NCBI GenBank assembly: GCA_009775195.1
Contig: VSPF01000005.1
Location: forward strand, 1 to 36,167
Length of the DNA: 36,167 nucleotides
Source of the DNA: Muribaculaceae bacterium
GTDB taxonomy: Bacteria > Bacteroidota > Bacteroidia > Bacteroidales > Muribaculaceae
Reading direction: 5' to 3'
Shown: piece by piece, positions 31,308-36,167 of the stretch
Numbering within the stretch: the stretch's first letter is position 1
How the letters are laid out: each line of letters opens with the position of its first letter
The notes under the pieces: generated by a model
What the model was told of the DNA's origin: nothing
Seen by the model: only the letters and a program-made list of their open reading frames with translations
The model's database searches: none
Translations under genes and position numbers: made by a program

Positions 31308-31625
31308 ATGATAGTTACCTTTGCCCAAAATTATCTAAAAGAGTTATACGAACAAGGTACTACAAAAGATAAGAATCATCGTTTTCAGCCCGATATCATA
31401 AAGCGCTATAAACGTTGTATCCATTATCTTATGTCAGCGTCGTCTAAGGAATCTCTCTTCCCAATCAACTCATTACGATTTGAGGCACTTTCAGGTGACA
31501 AGGCAGGACTTTTCTCGGTGAGGGTCAATGATAAATACCGTATCGAGTTTACACTTGAAGAGTCTGCCGACAAGCCCTTACTAACGATTTGTAATATTGT
31601 TGAACTCTCAAACCATTATGATTGA
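31308..31625 (+). CDS. higB: HigB-type RelE-superfamily toxin
   Basis: A 105-residue mRNA interferase-like toxin of a type II module. Family features are the start MIVTFAQNYLKELYEQG, the helix-rich NHRFQPDIIKRYKRCIHYLM, the SLRFEALSGDKAGLFSVRVNDKYRIEF segment (with the Arg and Tyr residues used in this family for RNA cutting), and the C-terminal strand LLTICNIVELSNHYD. Toxin precedes antitoxin, the HigBA order. Its stop overlaps the antitoxin start by 8 bases. Low GC compared with neighbours fits a recently acquired module. Confidence 0.88.
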   Translation: MIVTFAQNYLKELYEQGTTKDKNHRFQPDIIKRYKRCIHYLMSASSKESLFPINSLRFEALSGDKAGLFSVRVNDKYRIEFTLEESADKPLLTICNIVELSNHYD

Positions 31626-31971
31626 TATGATTGCCCTTCCCAACATCGACCCGGCTATGATAGCCAATAATCTTACCGCGTTTGAACCCACACATCCCGG
31701 CGAGCTCATCCGCGACGAATTGGAGACGCGCAATCTTTCGCAGGCAAAACTTGCGCATCAGATTGGGGTCTCACCTTCGCTCCTCAATGAAGTTATCAAT
31801 GGTAAACGGGCCGTCAATACCGAGATGGCTTTATTGTTGGAGGCAGCTTTAGGCATTGAAGCCGAGTTATTTTTAAGGCTGCAAAGTGATTATAATATGT
31901 ATGTGGCAAAATCTGATAACTCATTTATGACAAGGTTGGCCAATATACGCAAAATCGCCGCGATGCTTTAA
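31618..31971 (+). CDS. higA: HigA-type antitoxin, helix-turn-helix repressor
   Basis: A 117-residue antitoxin that neutralises HigB and represses its own promoter. The XRE helix-turn-helix is plain: HPGELIRDELETRNLSQAKL, AHQIGVSPSLLNEVINGKR, then TEMALLLEAALGIEAELFLRLQ. ATG 31618 is preferred because it overlaps the toxin stop; in-frame alternatives are 31597 and 31627. The 30-bp palindrome over the promoter is its likely operator. Confidence 0.88.
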   Translation: MIDMIALPNIDPAMIANNLTAFEPTHPGELIRDELETRNLSQAKLAHQIGVSPSLLNEVINGKRAVNTEMALLLEAALGIEAELFLRLQSDYNMYVAKSDNSFMTRLANIRKIAAML

Positions 31972-31986
31972 CGACTTGCCATACGA

Positions 31987-32017
31987 TTTGGCATGTCGGG
32001 GAATTTTGCTAACTTTG
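31987..32017 (+). promoter_or_regulatory. Promoter for the PatB-DapF fusion gene
   Basis: TTTG (31987-31990) and TAACTTTG (32010-32017) are 19 bases apart. The start point would be at about 32022-32026, on the ATG at 32023/32026, so the message would be leaderless. The promoter lies inside the longer reading frame from 31993, which argues for the later start. Confidence 0.65.
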
Positions 32018-32022
32018 CCGAC

Positions 32023-34095
32023 ATGATGAGTCAAGAAGAGTACAATTTCGACTGCGTGGTAGACCGCCACGATACATACGCGACCAAATTCGAGGAAATG
32101 GACCGTAAATTTGGCCGTCACGACCTGTTGCCGTTCTGGATTGCCGACATGGATTTCCAGGCATGTCCGGCTATTATCGATGCCTTGCGTAACCGCCTCA
32201 ACCATGCCGTGTTGGGCTATACGACCCCGCCGGCAGAGTTTTGGCAGAGCATAACGTCGTGGTTGGCGACACGCCATAAATGGCATGTCGAGGCTGACGA
32301 AATCACCTTTATGCCCGGCTTGAAAAAAGGCCTCAGCCTGTGTATCAATTATTTCACCCGTCCCGGCGACGGCGTGCTCATCCAGCCGCCGGTATATCAT
32401 TCGTTCCGTTCGCTCATCGAGGGCAACGGCCGCCGCGTTGTCAACAACCCCTTGCGCCGAGACGAGTCGGGCCGCTATGTGATGGACTTCGACGGGCTGC
32501 TCAAGGCTATACATACCGAGCATCCGGCGATGATGATAGTCTGCAACCCTCACAACCCGATTGGCCTGCAATGGGATGCCGACACGCTGCGCCGCGTGGC
32601 GGCGATTTGCCATGATAACGGCGTTGTACTGGTTTCTGACGAAATCTATGGCGACATGATGCTCGGTGGCCGCAGCCATATACCTACGGCATCGGTATCG
32701 CCCGAAGCTGCTGAAATCACCGTCACCCTCGGTGCGCCGTCGAAGACATTCAACATTCCCGGCATAGTGAGCGCGTGGACGGTGGTAAAGTCTCCCCGTC
32801 TGCGACAACCCTTCTTCGACTGGCTGTCGACCAGCGAATTTAATGCGCCCCCGATTGCCGCTATGGTTGCCACACAGGCGGCATATACACATGGCGGCCG
32901 GTGGCTCGACCAGGTGCTGGCATATCTGCAGGCAAACGTAGACCATGCTGCCGAGTTTTTTGCCGCCAAACTGCCGCAAATAGGGCTTTACAGGCCCGAG
33001 GCATCGTTTACGGTATGGCTTGATTTCCATGCCCTCGGCCTTAATCGCGACGAGCTTGTCAAACTGCTTGTCGAGCGCGGCCACCTGGCGCTGAGCGAGG
33101 GCAGCACATTTGGCGACGAGGGTACAGGCTTTATGCGCATGAATATAGGCGTGCCGCGTGCAATCCTCGACGAGGGCCTCGGCCACCTCTACGAGGCCGT
33201 GCAGTCGCTGGCCGACGGACGACCCTCGGTGTCGTGCGCGCACCTCACCGACATACCGTTTGTCAAGATGAACGGCCTGGGCAACGACTTCGTATATGTC
33301 GACTGTATGGAGCGTCCGCTCGACAACCTGTCGGACCTGGCACGACAAATCAGCCGGCGGCATACCGGCGTGGGCACCGACGGCATCATAGCCATATTGC
33401 CCAGCGACAAGGCCGACTGCCGCATGCGTATATTCAACGCCGATGGTTCGGAGGCGCAGATGTGTGGCAACGGCATACGATGCGTGGCCAAATATATTTA
33501 TGATAATAAGTTAGTCGCCGACAACCGTATAAATATCGAGACACTGAGCGGTGTCAAGACCGTCGAGGTACATACCGGGATTGACGGCCTTACCGACACT
33601 GTGACGGTCGACATGGGCAAGCCCGTCTTTGCCCCGGCACAAATTCCCGTTTCACATCAGGGTGAGGGCATGATTGATACGCCTGTCGATGTTGATGGCA
33701 AGCGAGTGCTTGTTACCGCAGTTTCGATGGGCAACCCTCACGGCGTGGTGTTTGTCGACAGCTTTGATGGAGATGTGGTCACTACCCTCGGCCCGGCACT
33801 CGAGTCGCACCCTATATGGCCCGAGAAGGCAAATATCGAGTTTGTGCGTGTCGATGATGCGCACAACCTGTCGATGCGGGCCTGGGAGCGCGGAGCCGGC
33901 GAGACCATGGCTTGCGGCACCGGTGCATGTGCAGCTGCCGCCGCCGCCGTTGCCACCGGGCGTGCGCAATGGCCTGTAACTATAAGGCTCATAGGCGGTA
34001 ACCTCGGCCTCGACATGGGCCCGGACGACCACATAATGATGACCGGCCCCGCCGTCACAGAATATTCCGGCACATACTACCAAAGCGAGAAATAA
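32023..34095 (+). CDS. dapF: Fusion of PatB/MalY-type PLP C-S lyase/aminotransferase with diaminopimelate epimerase (DapF)
   Basis: A 690-residue two-domain protein. Residues 1 to about 405 are a fold-type I PLP enzyme of the MalY/PatB branch: NFDCVVDRHDTYATKF, LPFWIADMDFQACPAI, CNPHNPIG, VSDEIYGDMM and the PLP lysine Lys241 in GAPSKTFNIPG. Residues about 412-690 are DapF, which converts LL- to meso-diaminopimelate for lysine and peptidoglycan: FVKMNGLGNDFVYVD, catalytic Cys481 (QMCGNGIRC) and Cys631 (GETMACGTGAC) both present. Start 32023 is favoured over 31993 by the promoter. The usual Bacteroidales partner gene, dapL, is not in view. The lyase half may make or break cystathionine-type bonds; its true substrate is open. 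Confidence 0.9.
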   Translation: MMSQEEYNFDCVVDRHDTYATKFEEMDRKFGRHDLLPFWIADMDFQACPAIIDALRNRLNHAVLGYTTPPAEFWQSITSWLATRHKWHVEADEITFMPGLKKGLSLCINYFTRPGDGVLIQPPVYHSFRSLIEGNGRRVVNNPLRRDESGRYVMDFDGLLKAIHTEHPAMMIVCNPHNPIGLQWDADTLRRVAAICHDNGVVLVSDEIYGDMMLGGRSHIPTASVSPEAAEITVTLGAPSKTFNIPGIVSAWTVVKSPRLRQPFFDWLSTSEFNAPPIAAMVATQAAYTHGGRWLDQVLAYLQANVDHAAEFFAAKLPQIGLYRPEASFTVWLDFHALGLNRDELVKLLVERGHLALSEGSTFGDEGTGFMRMNIGVPRAILDEGLGHLYEAVQSLADGRPSVSCAHLTDIPFVKMNGLGNDFVYVDCMERPLDNLSDLARQISRRHTGVGTDGIIAILPSDKADCRMRIFNADGSEAQMCGNGIRCVAKYIYDNKLVADNRINIETLSGVKTVEVHTGIDGLTDTVTVDMGKPVFAPAQIPVSHQGEGMIDTPVDVDGKRVLVTAVSMGNPHGVVFVDSFDGDVVTTLGPALESHPIWPEKANIEFVRVDDAHNLSMRAWERGAGETMACGTGACAAAAAAVATGRAQWPVTIRLIGGNLGLDMGPDDHIMMTGPAVTEYSGTYYQSEK

Positions 34096-34146
34096 ACTTT
34101 TTTTTACAATATTTGTATTATTTATACATGGCGTCGATATTTTTTA

Positions 34147-34154
34147 TATCTTTG
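34147..34154 (+). promoter_or_regulatory. -7 promoter box for the small membrane protein
   Basis: TATCTTTG matches TAnnTTTG, 33 bases before the chosen ATG at 34188. It falls inside any longer reading frame from 34113, which supports the later start. Confidence 0.55.
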
Positions 34155-34187
34155 CCATGGTTTTCATTTGTACACGCTAAAAATAAT

Positions 34188-34487
34188 ATGAATATAGAAG
34201 ATAAAAAGATTGAAGACACCCGTGTAGAGCCGACTGAGCGCACAACGCACCCTGCGTGGGTATGGCTTGCCGTAGTACTTGCATTGGTAGCCTGGGCCGT
34301 ACTTGCATGGTCGAACGGCTATGTCGCCATGGGTGTGGCCGCTGCCGCGATGGCAGTCGGTTTTGTAGGCACCAGGCACAACTCTGTCGCTATGAAGCGG
34401 CTGGCGGTTACGGCCATAATAGCGTCGACGGTATTGCTTGTCGTTGTCGCCGCCTATCTGGTTGTGCTTAAGATAGGGCTAAAGTAG
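34188..34487 (+). CDS. Small membrane protein, unknown function
   Basis: A 99-residue protein. An acidic and basic N-terminal tail of about 24 residues (MNIEDKKIEDTRVEPTERTT) precedes three hydrophobic helices at about 25-43, 45-62 and 72-94, rich in Ala and Val, with short polar turns between (SNGY, TRHNSVAMKR). It ends LKIGLK. I do not recognise a family. The start at 34188 is chosen because the promoter box at 34147 would lie inside a longer frame. It lies 92 bases after dapF on the same strand and before pckA. Confidence 0.7.
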   Translation: MNIEDKKIEDTRVEPTERTTHPAWVWLAVVLALVAWAVLAWSNGYVAMGVAAAAMAVGFVGTRHNSVAMKRLAVTAIIASTVLLVVVAAYLVVLKIGLK

Positions 34488-34518
34488 CGCATATCCCTAA
34501 GTCATAATAAATATTAAT

Positions 34519-34546
34519 ACGCCAACCCCGGGCCGGGGTGTGGCGT
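34519..34546. terminator. GC-rich hairpin between the small membrane protein and pckA
   Basis: ACGCC-AACCCCGG and CCGGGGTGTGGCGT form a near-perfect stem around GC. There is no T-run directly after it on either strand, so a rho-independent terminator is only a likely reading. Confidence 0.5.
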
Positions 34547-34643
34547 TATGCCTAATGCAAAGTAGAAAAATTTAGAAAGCCTCTTTAATTTTTATTAATA
34601 AAGAAATTTTTCGTTAATCGGGGTGAAATTCAAAAATTTTGAC

Positions 34644-34651
34644 TACCTTTG
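34644..34651 (+). promoter_or_regulatory. -7 promoter box for pckA
   Basis: TACCTTTG matches TAnnTTTG. The -33 region has no clear TTG at the right distance. The leader to the ATG at 34736 is about 78 bases. Confidence 0.6.
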
Positions 34652-34735
34652 CACTCGTAATACAAGGCACTCTCAGCAGTGCTGTGCCAGAGATAACAAA
34701 CAACACATAACTACAATATTTTCAAGCACTTTACA

Positions 34736-36167
34736 ATGAGCAAGATTGAAGAAGTCAAGAAGGCCCGTCTCGCCGAAATCAAAGCTGATTTGGTGAAATA
34801 CGGCATCGATGGCACCACCGAAGTGGTGTACAATCCCTCGTACGAAGAACTCTTCGAGCAGGAAACTCTCCCCACTCTCGAAGGTTACGAGCGTGGCGTC
34901 GTTACAGAACTCGGCGCTGTCGACGTGATGACCGGCGTTTATACCGGCCGTTCGCCTAAGGACAAATTCATCGTCCTCGACGAGAAATCGAAAGACACCG
35001 TATGGTGGACTACTCCTGAATATCCCAACGACAACAAGCCCGCTACCGAGGCTGCTTGGGAGGCTTGCAAAACTCTCGCCCTGAGCGAACTTTCGGGCAA
35101 GAAACTCTATGTTGTCGACTGCTTCTGCGGCGCCAACAAGGACACCCGCATGGCTGTGCGCTTTATCATGGAAGTTGCATGGCAGGCTCACTTCGTGACC
35201 AACATGTTTATCCGCCCCACAGCCGAAGAGCTCGAGGGTTTCACACCCAACTTCATCGTCTACAACGCATCGAAGGCTAAACTTACCAACTACAAGGAGC
35301 TCGGCCTCAACAGCGAGACCGCTGTAGTATTCAACATCACCAGCCGTGAGCAGGTCATCATCAACACCTGGTATGGCGGCGAGATGAAGAAAGGTATGTT
35401 CTCGATGATGAACTACTTCCTTCCCCTGCAGGGCATCGCTTCGATGCACTGCTCGGCCAACACCGACAAGAACGGCGAAAACACCGCTATCTTCTTCGGC
35501 CTTTCTGGCACAGGTAAGACCACCCTTTCTACCGACCCCAAACGTCTCCTTATTGGTGACGACGAGCACGGCTGGGACGACAACGGCGTGTTCAACTTCG
35601 AAGGCGGCTGCTACGCAAAGGTTATCAACCTCGACAAAGAGAGCGAGCCTGATATCTACAACGCTATCCGTCGTGGCGCCCTCCTCGAGAATGTTACTGT
35701 CGACGCCGAAGGCAAAATCGACTTCGCCGACAAGAGCGTGACCGAGAACACCCGCGTAAGCTACCCCATCAACTACATTGAGAACATCGTTAAGCCCATC
35801 AGCCACGGCCCCGCTGCCAAGAACGTGATTTTCCTGTCGGCCGACGCTTTCGGTGTACTTCCTCCCGTCTCAATCCTCAACGACGAGCAGACCAAGTACT
35901 ACTTCCTGAGCGGCTTCACCGCAAAACTCGCAGGTACCGAGCGTGGCATCACCGAGCCTACCCCCACCTTCTCGGCTTGCTTCGGCCAGGCATTCCTTGA
36001 GCTCCACCCCACAAAATACGCCGAAGAACTCGTTAAGCGTATGAATGCATCGGGTGCAAAGGCATACCTCGTCAACACCGGCTGGAACGGCACAGGCAAA
36101 CGTATCTCTATCAAAGATACACGCGGTATCATCGACGCTATCCTCGACGGCGCCATCCTCAAAGCTC
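34736..36167 (+). CDS. pckA: Phosphoenolpyruvate carboxykinase (ATP), 3' end outside window
   Basis: PckA interconverts oxaloacetate plus ATP with phosphoenolpyruvate, CO2 and ADP. In gut Bacteroidales it also runs in the carboxylating direction during fermentation to succinate. About 477 of roughly 535 residues are visible. Motifs are the substrate loop TGVYTGRSPKDKF, the nucleotide loop GLSGTGKTTLS, the metal/ATP stretch GDDEHGWDD and GCYAKVINL, and the C-terminal TGWNGTG close to the right edge. Start at ATG 34736 (MSKIEEVKKARLAEIK). Strong codon bias fits a highly expressed gene. Confidence 0.95.
   Translation, partial: MSKIEEVKKARLAEIKADLVKYGIDGTTEVVYNPSYEELFEQETLPTLEGYERGVVTELGAVDVMTGVYTGRSPKDKFIVLDEKSKDTVWWTTPEYPNDNKPATEAAWEACKTLALSELSGKKLYVVDCFCGANKDTRMAVRFIMEVAWQAHFVTNMFIRPTAEELEGFTPNFIVYNASKAKLTNYKELGLNSETAVVFNITSREQVIINTWYGGEMKKGMFSMMNYFLPLQGIASMHCSANTDKNGENTAIFFGLSGTGKTTLSTDPKRLLIGDDEHGWDDNGVFNFEGGCYAKVINLDKESEPDIYNAIRRGALLENVTVDAEGKIDFADKSVTENTRVSYPINYIENIVKPISHGPAAKNVIFLSADAFGVLPPVSILNDEQTKYYFLSGFTAKLAGTERGITEPTPTFSACFGQAFLELHPTKYAEELVKRMNASGAKAYLVNTGWNGTGKRISIKDTRGIIDAILDGAILKA

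Noticed and set aside
32023..33260. LL-diaminopimelate aminotransferase (dapL) as identity of the N-terminal half of the fusion
   Set aside because: The motifs (LPFWIADMDF, GAPSKTFNIPG) are those of the MalY/PatB branch rather than DapL, although both are fold-type I PLP enzymes.

Overview
The window looks like chromosomal DNA of a gut-type Bacteroidales bacterium, most likely Muribaculaceae or a close relative. The evidence is a SusC/SusD pair with accessory lipoproteins, an aroF-type DAHP synthase fused to a type II chorismate mutase, several secreted proteins ending in type IX-like sorting domains, and repeated TAnnTTTG (-7) promoter boxes, some with TTTG or TTG 19-20 bases upstream. Most genes are GC-rich at third positions. 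The ATPase at 21.5 kb, the secreted protein at 23.3 kb and the higBA pair are visibly more AT-rich. No rRNA, tRNA, CRISPR array, transposase or phage gene was seen.

Layout. 1-3944 (minus): aroF-chorismate mutase, then a compact cluster of a sigma-54 activator, lptE, a TPR-like protein and secG (cut by the left edge). 3945-4450: intergenic, with a likely 33-codon small gene on the minus strand (own promoter and terminator) and a plus-strand promoter. 4451-13289 (plus): three large secreted proteins with sorting-like C-termini; the third is a C10 (streptopain-type) cysteine protease. 13372-14868 (minus): an MscS/YbdG-type channel. 15254-21222 (plus): SusC, SusD and two small lipoproteins, an order that recalls the oligopeptide-binding BT2264-BT2261 system of B. 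thetaiotaomicron. 21359-22897: a DUF4143 ATPase with nuclease-like residues, bracketed by two arrays of 23-bp repeats whose units follow the same order. 22931-23179: a compound palindromic hairpin element; a relative of its central hairpin sits at 13308-13364. 23258-24553 (minus): a small secreted protein behind a leader of about 365 nt with many hairpins and a possible pseudoknot. 24628-30195 (minus): a five-gene MacAB-TolC-like export operon, preceded by a thioredoxin-fold protein. 31240-31971: higBA with a 30-bp perfect palindrome over its promoter. 32023-34095: a PatB/MalY-type PLP lyase fused to diaminopimelate epimerase. Then a small membrane protein and pckA (cut by the right edge).

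Functionally, the secreted protease and the SusCD-type importer could act together in protein or peptide capture. The rest is envelope biogenesis (lptE, secG, dapF), export, aromatic amino acid synthesis and gluconeogenesis. The strongest candidate for an undescribed system is the repeat-bracketed ATPase-nuclease cassette. The hairpin clusters on either side of the neighbouring AT-rich gene come next.
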